A stretch of 64,000 nucleotides of DNA, taken from NCBI RefSeq assembly GCF_010500965.1, contig NZ_QVMI01000004.1, positions 124,001 through 188,000 of the forward strand, in the 5' to 3' direction. Position 1 is the stretch's first letter. The number at the start of each line of letters is the position of its first letter. A program made the position numbers and the translations under genes. Below are positions 53,530-61,694 of this stretch, piece after piece. The notes under the pieces are model-generated. The model saw only the letters and a list, made by a program, of their open reading frames with translations, made no database searches and was not told the origin of the DNA. The DNA comes from Bacteroides sp. 51 (GTDB lineage Bacteria > Bacteroidota > Bacteroidia > Bacteroidales > Bacteroidaceae).

Positions 53530-55443
53530 ATGAAGAAACCAACATTCCTCTTAATATCCCTATTTACGGTCCTCGCCTTCGCGGCCTGCTCCGATGGGCT
53601 GGACAATATCGAATACGATAGAACCAGCGATGTAGTTGTAGCCACCCCCCAGGTGGCCGCAACTACCAGCACCTCACTGACCGTCACTTCGTCAGTCACC
53701 GGCAATCTGAATAACGTAGTCATGAAGGGTTTCTGCTATAGCGTAAACGCCCAGACCCCCACCATCAAAGACAACATTGTAGAAGCAGACGAGAATTTCA
53801 GTGCCACCATCACCGGCCTGTCGGGCAGCACCTCATACTATATCCGTGCTTATGCCTACGGTAACAGCCGTTACACCTACTCGGATGTGCTCACGGCAAC
53901 TACAGAAAGCCTAAGCCTTAATGAACAGCTCGAAAACTACGTGGCCCCCACATATGAAGATAACTACACCGGCATTGCCGGTTGGGACCAACGCAGTAAA
54001 TGGAACCTGGCCAACGTGCACGACCCTTCGGTAATGAAAGCCGACGATGGCTATTATTATATGTATCAGACCGATGCATCTTACGGAAACGCTCATGATG
54101 GGCACGGACATTTCCACGGCCGTCGTTCCAAAGACCTCGTAAACTGGGAATACCTGGGTGGCACCATGACCGATACGCCAAGCTGGATCAAAACCAAACT
54201 GAATGAATACCGTGCTACGCAAGGGCTTGATCCGATAGAGAATCCAAGTTATGGCTATTGGGCGCCCGTAGCCCGTAAAGTATCCAGCGGAAAATACCGT
54301 ATGTACTACTCCGTTGTTATTGATAACTATATCAAAACAGGAGCAACAAATACGACTGCAAACTTCGATAACTCCTGGACCGAACGCGCCTTTATCGGCC
54401 TGATGGAAACCAGCGACCCAGCCGGTAACGTTTGGGAAGACAAAGGTTTCGTAGTATGTTCTTCCTCAGACAGAGGCATGAACGAATGGACGCGTACTTC
54501 GACAGGCGACTGGAGCGGATATTTCAAATGGAACGCCATCGACCCTTCGTACATTATTACCAATAACAACGAACATTGGCTCATTTACGGCTCATGGCAC
54601 AGTGGTATCGCGGCTCTGCAACTAGACGCCTCGACCGGTAAGCCACTTAGCGAACTAGGTGTACCCTGGGATATTACCGAGGAATCGACCTACGGAAAAC
54701 TCATCTACAAACGCGGAGCCACCAGCCGCTGGCAAGGTTCGGAAGCTCCAGAAGTTATTTACAACCCGGAAACCGGATACTTCTACTTATTTATGGCTTA
54801 CGACGGACTGGCTGTGCCATACAACACCCGCGTTGCCCGTGCCGAAAGCATCACCGGACCTTATTATGGCATTAACGGAGCCGACATTACCACCAGCAAT
54901 GAAATCCTCCCGATAGTAACCCATCCTTATAAATTCAACAACAGCTATGGATGGGTAGGCATCGCGCATTGCGCTGTGTTTGACGACGGCAACGGCAACT
55001 GGTATTATGCTTCGCAAGGCCGCCTACCTGAAAACATCAGTGGAATTAATGCCAGTAATGCCGTGATGATGGGACACATACGCTCCATACAATGGAACTC
55101 TCAAGGCTGGCCGGTCGTAATGCCCGAACGATACGGAGCTGTTCCTAAAGTAGCCATTACGGAAGATGAACTGGTAGGCAACTGGGAACACATCGACCTG
55201 TCCTATTCCTATGGAAAGCAGAAGGAATCGAGCAACATGACCCTCGCCGCCGATCATACCATTACAGCCGGTACCTGGAAAGGGGGAACCTGGAGCTTCG
55301 ATGCAGAAAAACAAATACTGACTGCCAACGGCGTGGAATTGTGTCTGCAACGTGAAGTCGACTGGGAAGCCCAACCCAGAACCCACACCATTGTGTATGC
55401 CGGATATACGACTTCAAAGACGTATTGGGGAAAGAAGTGGTAA
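53530..55443 (+). CDS. GH43 endo-arabinanase-like surface lipoprotein with N-terminal Ig/FN3-like domain
   Basis: A 637-residue lipoprotein (lipobox FAAC, near 17-20). A fibronectin/Ig-like domain (about 30-125) ends in YYIRAYAYGNSRYTYSDV. The GH43 propeller has catalytic Asp in NVHDPSVMKADDGYYYMY (about 162), Asp in NAIDPSYIITNN (about 338) and Glu in GSEAPEVIYNPETGYFYLF (about 407). The C-terminal lipocalin-like GH43 domain ends TSKTYWGKKW. The plan fits a surface endo-1,5-alpha-L-arabinanase that makes fragments for SusC/D. It is the last gene of the susC operon. Confidence 0.93.
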   Translation: MKKPTFLLISLFTVLAFAACSDGLDNIEYDRTSDVVVATPQVAATTSTSLTVTSSVTGNLNNVVMKGFCYSVNAQTPTIKDNIVEADENFSATITGLSGSTSYYIRAYAYGNSRYTYSDVLTATTESLSLNEQLENYVAPTYEDNYTGIAGWDQRSKWNLANVHDPSVMKADDGYYYMYQTDASYGNAHDGHGHFHGRRSKDLVNWEYLGGTMTDTPSWIKTKLNEYRATQGLDPIENPSYGYWAPVARKVSSGKYRMYYSVVIDNYIKTGATNTTANFDNSWTERAFIGLMETSDPAGNVWEDKGFVVCSSSDRGMNEWTRTSTGDWSGYFKWNAIDPSYIITNNNEHWLIYGSWHSGIAALQLDASTGKPLSELGVPWDITEESTYGKLIYKRGATSRWQGSEAPEVIYNPETGYFYLFMAYDGLAVPYNTRVARAESITGPYYGINGADITTSNEILPIVTHPYKFNNSYGWVGIAHCAVFDDGNGNWYYASQGRLPENISGINASNAVMMGHIRSIQWNSQGWPVVMPERYGAVPKVAITEDELVGNWEHIDLSYSYGKQKESSNMTLAADHTITAGTWKGGTWSFDAEKQILTANGVELCLQREVDWEAQPRTHTIVYAGYTTSKTYWGKKW

Positions 55444-55462
55444 TTGAACAAAAAACCGTCTT

Positions 55463-55531
55463 GTAGGGGCGGTTCGCGAACCGCCCGAAAATGGTTTCCT
55501 GTATATTGGGCGGTTCACGAACCGCCCTTAC
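55463..55531. repeat. GGCGGTTCGCGAACCGCC element, inverted pair
   Basis: Copies at 55463-55486 and 55508-55531 lie in inverted orientation, 21 bases apart, with small differences. They separate the arabinan operon from the ara operon and may act as its terminator. Confidence 0.9.
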
Positions 55532-55582
55532 ATCTTATCTTCTTCTCTTTTTTATACTTTATGCTATACAACATACACGATA

Positions 55583-55620
55583 AGTGTACAACCTACACCA
55601 ATAAGTGTTACTTTTACACT
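55583..55620 (+). promoter_or_regulatory. Two tandem candidate AraR operators before the ara operon
   Basis: AGTGTACAACCTACACC (55583-55599, one half-site mismatch) and AGTGTTACTTTTACACT (55604-55620, perfect half-sites) share the AGTGT-N7-ACACT pattern of the susC leader. Their starts are 21 bp apart, two helical turns. A weak -7-like TACTTTTA lies inside the second copy. The first gene of the operon begins at 55674. Confidence 0.65.
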
Positions 55621-55673
55621 CAAATCAAATTAAGTACCTCATTTACATTAACTATTCAATAACCAAGGAAAAC

Positions 55674-56813
55674 ATGAAAAAGCTGTTATTACCACTTGGA
55701 TTTGCTGCCCTGATGCTCTCATCATGCGCCAACAAGCCACAGGCAGAGCTTACATTGTCCGGTTTGAATCCGGCCGATTTTAAAACCGAAGTAAACAACC
55801 AACCGGTCAGTCTCTACACATTGAAAAACAAAGCAGGCATGGAAGTATGTATCACCAACTTCGGTGCCCGTATCGTATCTATTATGGTACCCAACAGAAA
55901 CGGCGAAATGAAAGACGTTGTACTTGGGTTTGATAACATCAACGACTATATTAATGTACCCAGCGATTTCGGCGCAGCCATCGGCCGTTACGCCAATCGC
56001 ATTAAAGACGGTAAGTTCGAACTGGACGGAGAAACCATTCAACTGCCTCAGAACAACTTCGGCCACAGCCTGCACGGAGGTCCCCAGGGCTGGCAATACC
56101 AGGTGTACGAAGCCAAGCCCATCAACGGAACAGCCATTGCCATGACCCGTACCTCTCCCGACGGAGATGCCAACTACCCGGGCAATGTCGTGGCCACAGT
56201 GACCTATACACTGACCGAAGACAATGCCATTGAGATTAAATACGAAGCAACTACCGATAAGAAAACGATCATCAACATGACCAACCATTCTTATTTCAAC
56301 CTTTCGGGCGATGCTTCAAAACCCGTCACAGACGATATCCTTTACATCAATGCCGACAACTTCACCCCGGTAGACAGTACGTTTATGACGACAGGCGAAA
56401 TCCTTTCGGTGGCCGAAACTCCGATGAACTTCACTACGCCTAAGGCAATCGGCGCCGAAATCAATAACTACGATTACGAGCAACTGAAAAACGGTAATGG
56501 CTACGACCATAACTGGGTATTGAATACAAACGGCGATGCAAAACAACTTGCAGCCAAAGTAACCTCGCCCGAAAGCGGTATCTCAGTCGAAGTTTATACC
56601 AACGAGCCGGGCATCCAGGTATACACCGGAAACTTCCTCGACGGAACCGTTACAGGTAAAAAAGACATCGTATACAACCAACGCACAGGCATCTGCCTGG
56701 AAGTCCAGCACTACCCCGACAGTCCGAACAAACCCGACTGGCCATCGGTAGTCCTTGAACCGGGACAGACGTACAACAGCGTATGTATCTATAAGTTTAC
56801 AGTAGAAAAATAA
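55674..56813 (+). CDS. Aldose 1-epimerase, exported lipoprotein
   Basis: About 379 residues from the ATG at 55674, which gives a signal peptide with lipobox LSSC (near 14-17); the longer frame upstream crosses the operators. The mutarotase domain has AIGRYANRIKDGKF, NFGHSLHGGPQGW, MTNHSYFNLSG (catalytic His) and RTGICLEVQHYPDSPN (catalytic Glu). It would interconvert anomers of arabinose outside the inner membrane before symport. It is the first gene of the ara operon, 24 bases before the symporter. Confidence 0.92.
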   Translation: MKKLLLPLGFAALMLSSCANKPQAELTLSGLNPADFKTEVNNQPVSLYTLKNKAGMEVCITNFGARIVSIMVPNRNGEMKDVVLGFDNINDYINVPSDFGAAIGRYANRIKDGKFELDGETIQLPQNNFGHSLHGGPQGWQYQVYEAKPINGTAIAMTRTSPDGDANYPGNVVATVTYTLTEDNAIEIKYEATTDKKTIINMTNHSYFNLSGDASKPVTDDILYINADNFTPVDSTFMTTGEILSVAETPMNFTTPKAIGAEINNYDYEQLKNGNGYDHNWVLNTNGDAKQLAAKVTSPESGISVEVYTNEPGIQVYTGNFLDGTVTGKKDIVYNQRTGICLEVQHYPDSPNKPDWPSVVLEPGQTYNSVCIYKFTVEK

Positions 56814-56837
56814 TATTAACTCTTAAATTGATTTATT

Positions 56838-58526
56838 ATGCAATCACTCGACTGGATTGTCATTGGAGTCTTTTGCCTGGCTCTTATCGGAATTATAGTA
56901 TGGGTAGTTAAGCAAAAGCAAAACGACTCGGCAGATTATTTCTTAGGCGGACGTGATGCCACATGGATTGCCATTGGTGCTTCTATCTTCGCATCCAATA
57001 TCGGTTCGGAACACTTAATCGGACTTGCCGGCGCCGGCGCATCAAGCGGTATGGCTATGGCACACTGGGAAATTCAGGGATGGATGATCCTTATTCTGGG
57101 TTGGGTATTCGTACCTTTCTACACCCGAAGCATGGTGTACACGATGCCCGAATTCCTTGAGCGACGTTATAATCCACAATCAAGAACGATCCTTTCGGTT
57201 ATCTCCTTAGTAAGCTATGTATTAACCAAAGTTGCCGTAACGGTTTACGCCGGTGGTCTTGTGTTCCAACAAGTATTCGGTATCGACACACTCTGGGGAA
57301 TTGACTTCTTCTGGATCGCCGCAATCGGGCTGGTATTAATCACGGCTGTATATACAATCTTCGGTGGTATGAAGTCGGTACTTTATACTTCGGTTCTGCA
57401 AACCCCTATCCTATTATTAGGTTCGTTGATCATCCTTGTGTTAGGTTTGAAAGAACTTGGCGGCTGGGACGAAATGATCCGTATTTGTGGTGGCGTTACC
57501 GTGAATGAATATGGCGACAGCATGAGCAACCTGATCCGTAGCAACAACGACCCTAACTTCCCTTGGTTGGGAGCTTTGATCGGTTCGGCTATTATCGGTT
57601 TCTGGTACTGGTGTACCGACCAATACATCGTACAGCGTGTGCTTTCCGGAAAAGATCAGACTCAAGCCCGCCGGGGTACCATCTTCGGTGCATACCTGAA
57701 ACTTCTTCCTGTATTCCTGTTCCTTATTCCCGGTATGATTGCATTCGCATTGCACCAGAAAGGTCTTGAAACCGGAGGATTCCTTCCAATGCTATCGGAC
57801 GGTGTAACAGCAAACGCTGACGCCGCCTTCCCAACGCTGGTAGCCAAATTGCTTCCGGCTGGTGTTAAAGGTCTGGTAGTATGTGGTATCCTTGCCGCTT
57901 TGATGAGTTCATTGGCTTCGCTATTCAATTCGTCGGCTATGCTGTTTACCATCGACTTCTACAAACGCTTCAAACCAAATACACCGGAGAAGAAACTGGT
58001 AGGCATCGGTCAGGCTGCAACAGTGGTAATCGTTGTTCTTGGTATCCTTTGGATTCCTATCATGCGTAGCGTAGGTGATGTGCTTTATACATACCTGCAA
58101 GACGTACAGTCTGTACTTGCTCCGGGCATCGCGGCTGCGTTCCTGCTGGGTATTTGCTGGAAACGTACTTCTGCTAAAGGGGGCATGTGGGGCTTACTTT
58201 CAGGTATGATTATTGGTTTGACCCGCCTGGGAGCTAAAGTTTACTACAGTAACGTTGAAGCTGCCGACTCGCTGTTCAAGTATGTATTCTACGATCTGAA
58301 CTGGTTGTTCTTCTGCGGATGGATGTTCCTGTTCTGTATCATTGTCGTAATCGTTGTCAGCCTTGCCACAGAAGCTCCGTCGGCAGCAAAAATACAAGGA
58401 CTTGTATTCGGTACCGCAACCCCGGAACAAAAAGCCGAAACCCGCGCAAGCTGGAACAAATGGGATGTTATCCACACCGTAATCATCCTGGGCATCACAG
58501 CCGCCTTCTACATCTATTTCTGGTGA
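56838..58526 (+). CDS. Sodium:solute symporter (SSS family), probable L-arabinose transporter
   Basis: A 562-residue protein with about fourteen membrane segments. It has the SSS hallmarks DYFLGGRDATWIAIGASIFASNIGSE cut across residues 35-60, GMAMAHWEIQGW, and a LAALMSSLASLFNSSAML sodium-binding helix (about 355). It resembles SGLT-type sugar symporters. Position between the epimerase and araR points to L-arabinose. The araR start follows 1 base after its stop. Confidence 0.93.
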   Translation: MQSLDWIVIGVFCLALIGIIVWVVKQKQNDSADYFLGGRDATWIAIGASIFASNIGSEHLIGLAGAGASSGMAMAHWEIQGWMILILGWVFVPFYTRSMVYTMPEFLERRYNPQSRTILSVISLVSYVLTKVAVTVYAGGLVFQQVFGIDTLWGIDFFWIAAIGLVLITAVYTIFGGMKSVLYTSVLQTPILLLGSLIILVLGLKELGGWDEMIRICGGVTVNEYGDSMSNLIRSNNDPNFPWLGALIGSAIIGFWYWCTDQYIVQRVLSGKDQTQARRGTIFGAYLKLLPVFLFLIPGMIAFALHQKGLETGGFLPMLSDGVTANADAAFPTLVAKLLPAGVKGLVVCGILAALMSSLASLFNSSAMLFTIDFYKRFKPNTPEKKLVGIGQAATVVIVVLGILWIPIMRSVGDVLYTYLQDVQSVLAPGIAAAFLLGICWKRTSAKGGMWGLLSGMIIGLTRLGAKVYYSNVEAADSLFKYVFYDLNWLFFCGWMFLFCIIVVIVVSLATEAPSAAKIQGLVFGTATPEQKAETRASWNKWDVIHTVIILGITAAFYIYFW

Positions 58527-58527
58527 T

Positions 58528-59205
58528 ATGAACAACTATTATAGCCATCACCCCAAGTTTTACGTTGGTATCGACTGTATTATCTTCGGTTTCAACGATG
58601 GAGAATTAAACTTGCTTTTACTCAAGCGTAATTTTCAACCGGCTATGGGCGAATGGTCTCTCATGGGAGGTTTTACTCAAGAGAACGAAAGCACAGATGA
58701 TGCCGCCAAACGCGTTCTCCACGACCTGACAGGGCTGGACAATGTATATATGGAACAAGTCGGCGCTTTTGGTGAAGTCAGTCGCGATCCGGGCGAACGC
58801 GTAGTATCTATTGCCTACTACGCCCTGATCAACATTGATGAGTACGACCGTAAATTAGTGCAACAGCACAATGCATTCTGGGTTAACGTAAATGAACTTC
58901 CTCCACTTATTTTCGACCATTCTATTATGGTCGAAAAGGCGCGGAAGCTCATGCAACAGAAAGCCTCAACCAAACCTATCGGGTTTAACCTGCTGCCTAA
59001 GTTATTCACCCTATCACAGCTACAAAGTCTGTACGAAGCCATTTATGGTGAAGAAATAGACAAACGGAATTTCCGTAAACGCGTAGCCGAGATGGACTAT
59101 ATCGAAAAAACCGAAAAGATTGATAAACAAGGTTCTAAACGAGGTGCCGCTTTGTACCAATTTAACAATAAGGCATATCGCAAGGACCCGAAATTTAAAT
59201 TATAA
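58528..59205 (+). CDS. araR: AraR-type NrtR-family transcriptional regulator (Nudix-like)
   Basis: A 225-residue protein. An N-terminal Nudix-fold domain (about 1-140) has [24 protein letters not shown] and a degenerate Nudix box: the REUxEE core is replaced by KRVLHDL, so hydrolase activity is unlikely. A winged helix follows (about 155-225, [27 protein letters not shown]). The ara genes around it match the known Bacteroides AraR, an arabinose-responsive repressor of this family. Candidate operators are at 46557, 55583 and 55604. I infer that arabinose releases it. Confidence 0.92.
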   Translation: MNNYYSHHPKFYVGIDCIIFGFNDGELNLLLLKRNFQPAMGEWSLMGGFTQENESTDDAAKRVLHDLTGLDNVYMEQVGAFGEVSRDPGERVVSIAYYALINIDEYDRKLVQQHNAFWVNVNELPPLIFDHSIMVEKARKLMQQKASTKPIGFNLLPKLFTLSQLQSLYEAIYGEEIDKRNFRKRVAEMDYIEKTEKIDKQGSKRGAALYQFNNKAYRKDPKFKL

Positions 59206-59221
59206 CAACTGCGAAATTTAT

Positions 59222-59908
59222 ATGTTAGAAGCATTAAAAGAAGAAGTATTCAAAGCTAACCTCGACCTGGTTAAACATGGCTTGGTGATATTCACCTGGG
59301 GAAACGTATCGGCTATCGATCGGGAATCCGGATTGGTGGTCATCAAACCGAGTGGAGTTTCTTACGATGATATGAAAGCGGAAGACATGGTTGTGGTAGA
59401 TTTAGATGGTAATGTGGTGGAAGGTAAACTGAAACCATCATCAGATACAGCTACTCACCTTGTGCTCTATAAAGCCTTTCCCGAAATTGGTGGTGTAGTG
59501 CACACACACTCTACCTATGCTACGGCATGGGCACAGGCTGGTCTTGACATACCTAATATAGGAACCACGCATGCCGATTATTTCCACGATGCCATTCCCT
59601 GCACAGCAGATATGACCAAAGAGGAAGTAGAAGGAGCATATGAACTGGAAACCGGCAATGTAATCGTTGCCCGTTTCGAAGGAATGAACCCCGTTCATAC
59701 TCCGGGGGTATTAGTCAAAAACCACGGCCCTTTCTCCTGGGGCAAGGACGCGCACGACGCGGTTCACAATGCAGTAGTGATGGAACAGGTAGCAAAAATG
59801 GCAAGCATAGCTTATGCAGCCAATCCAAACCTGACCATGAACCCTCTTTTAATAGAGAAACATTTTAGCCGTAAGCACGGACCAAATGCCTATTACGGAC
59901 AGCGGTAA
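59222..59908 (+). CDS. araD: L-ribulose-5-phosphate 4-epimerase
   Basis: About 228 residues from the ATG at 59222; an upstream in-frame start lies inside araR. This is a class II aldolase fold with [46 protein letters not shown] (zinc His pair) and KNHGPFSWG. It converts L-ribulose-5-P to D-xylulose-5-P. The TAA stop lies within CAGCGGTAAGGTACCGCTT, a copy of a dispersed palindrome. Confidence 0.96.
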   Translation: MLEALKEEVFKANLDLVKHGLVIFTWGNVSAIDRESGLVVIKPSGVSYDDMKAEDMVVVDLDGNVVEGKLKPSSDTATHLVLYKAFPEIGGVVHTHSTYATAWAQAGLDIPNIGTTHADYFHDAIPCTADMTKEEVEGAYELETGNVIVARFEGMNPVHTPGVLVKNHGPFSWGKDAHDAVHNAVVMEQVAKMASIAYAANPNLTMNPLLIEKHFSRKHGPNAYYGQR

Positions 59909-59925
59909 GGTACCGCTTCCAGGCT
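59900..59925. repeat. GCGGTAAGGTACCGCTTCC repeat at the araD stop
   Basis: A palindromic copy of the GCGGCAAGGTGCCGCTGCC family. It supplies the araD stop codon and begins the long araD-araA gap. Confidence 0.65.
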
Positions 59926-59950
59926 TCTATGCAGATAAAACGTAGTAAGA

Positions 59951-60138
59951 TTAAGTAGTAAGGAACCTGCCCAAAACTGCTCATTTTGTACGACTACTTA
60001 CTACTTAATTCTCACTACCGTTCAAAGAAAAGAAATAGTTTACCTGTAGGGGCAGGCCTTGTGTCTGCCCTGACGCCGCAAGGTGTATCATTAGTTTCAC
60101 CATTCCCCGTCAAGGGCGGACACAAGGCCCGCCCCTAC
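59951..60138. repeat. Two inverted repeats in the araD-araA gap
   Basis: The first is TTAAGTAGTAAG (59951-59962) with CTTACTACTTAA (59997-60008). The second is a pair of 25-base elements: 60046-60070 (GGGGCAGGCCTTGTGTCTGC) and 60114-60138 (its imperfect reverse complement). The pair has the GTAGGGG...CCCCTAC ends of the GGCGGTTCGCGAACCGCC family but a GGCCTTGTG core. They interrupt an otherwise tightly packed operon. Confidence 0.85.
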
Positions 60139-60189
60139 AGCAAATCATTAACATCAAAACCCAATAATAACACTAAAATAACGAATAGT

Positions 60190-61692
60190 ATGTTTGAAAA
60201 TTATGAAGTATGGTTCGTAACAGGAGCACAGCTCTTGTACGGAGGTGACGCAGTAATCGCTGTAGATGCACACTCTAATGAAATGGTTAAAGGACTGAAC
60301 GATTCGGGAAGACTTCCTGTAAAAGTAGTATATAAAGGCACAGCAAACTCATCTAAAGAAGTTACCGCTGTTATGAAAGCAGCCAATAATGATGAGAAAT
60401 GTATCGGTATTATCACCTGGATGCACACCTTCTCGCCCGCTAAAATGTGGATTCACGGCTTGCAGGCACTAAACAAACCATTGTGCCACTTCCATACACA
60501 GTTCAACAAAGAAATTCCCTGGGACACCATGAACATGGACTTCATGAACCTGAACCAATCGGCTCATGGCGACCGTGAATTCGGACATATCACTGCCCGT
60601 TTGCGTAAACCCCGCAAAATCGTTGTAGGTCACTGGCAAGATGCTGCGGCACAAGATAAGATTGCGGTTTGGATGCGCGTATCAGCCGCTTGGGCAGATG
60701 CTCAGGATATGCTTATCATTCGTTTTGGCGACCAGATGAACAACGTTGCCGTAACAGACGGTGATAAAGTAGAAGCAGAAATGCGTCTGGGTTACCACGT
60801 AGACTACTGCCCCGTAAATGATCTGATGGAGTACTACAAAGCAGTTACAGACGAAGACGTAAAGGCAATGGTAGCAGAATACTTTACCATGTACGACCAC
60901 TCTCCTGAACTGGAAGAAGAAGGCACCGAAGCATATACCAAAGTATGGAATTCAGCTAAGGCAGAAATCGCTATCCGTCGCATACTGAAAGACACCGGAG
61001 CGAAAGGATTCACCTCCAACTTTAACGACTTAGGTTTGATGGATCAGATTCCAGGTCTTGCCAGCCAACGCCTGATGGCCGAAGGCTACGGATTCGGAGG
61101 CGAAGGCGACTGGAAAACAGCAGCCCTATACCGTACCATGTGGTTCATGGGACAAGGCTTGCCCAAAGGTTGCTCCTTCCTGGAAGACTACACCTTGCAT
61201 TTCGACGGAGAAAAGAGCGCCATTCTTCAGGCACATATGCTCGAAATTTGCCCATTAATCTCTGCTGAGAAGCCTAAATTGGAAGTACACCGCCTGAGCA
61301 TTGGTATTGACAGCGAAACTGCCCGTCTGGTATTTACGTCTAAAGAAGGCGAAGGTATCGCTGCCACTATCGTCGACCTGGGCAACCGTTTCCGTATGAT
61401 CGTAAATAAAGTAGATTGTATCAAGAGCAAAGCCCTTCCAAAACTTCCTGTGGCTTCGGCATTGTGGATTCCCCGTCCAAACCTGGAAGTAGGTGCAGGC
61501 GCATGGATTCTGGCAGGTGGTACACACCACACCAGCTTCTCTTACGACCTTACCGTAGAATATATGGAAGATTACGCTGAGATTGCAGGCATCGAAATGG
61601 TAGTTATCGACGAAAACACTACAATGCCCGAATTCAAGAAAGAACTTCGCATGAACGAGGTGTATTATATGTTGAATAAAGCGTTGAATTAA
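60190..61692 (+). CDS. araA: L-arabinose isomerase
   Basis: About 500 residues from the ATG at 60190 (MFENYEVWFVTGAQLLYG), the normal family start; the open frame extends upstream only through the repeats. Metal-site motifs are NFNDLGLMDQIPGLASQRL, AEGYGFGGEGDWKTA (Glu), HMLEICP (His) and GGTHHTSFSYDL (His). It converts L-arabinose to L-ribulose in the cytoplasm. araB starts 2 bases after its stop. Confidence 0.97.
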   Translation: MFENYEVWFVTGAQLLYGGDAVIAVDAHSNEMVKGLNDSGRLPVKVVYKGTANSSKEVTAVMKAANNDEKCIGIITWMHTFSPAKMWIHGLQALNKPLCHFHTQFNKEIPWDTMNMDFMNLNQSAHGDREFGHITARLRKPRKIVVGHWQDAAAQDKIAVWMRVSAAWADAQDMLIIRFGDQMNNVAVTDGDKVEAEMRLGYHVDYCPVNDLMEYYKAVTDEDVKAMVAEYFTMYDHSPELEEEGTEAYTKVWNSAKAEIAIRRILKDTGAKGFTSNFNDLGLMDQIPGLASQRLMAEGYGFGGEGDWKTAALYRTMWFMGQGLPKGCSFLEDYTLHFDGEKSAILQAHMLEICPLISAEKPKLEVHRLSIGIDSETARLVFTSKEGEGIAATIVDLGNRFRMIVNKVDCIKSKALPKLPVASALWIPRPNLEVGAGAWILAGGTHHTSFSYDLTVEYMEDYAEIAGIEMVVIDENTTMPEFKKELRMNEVYYMLNKALN

Positions 61693-61694
61693 TT

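Noticed and set aside
59986-60189. Upstream extension of araA
   Set aside because: The frame passes through a dispersed repeat pair. The family N-terminus starts at 60190.
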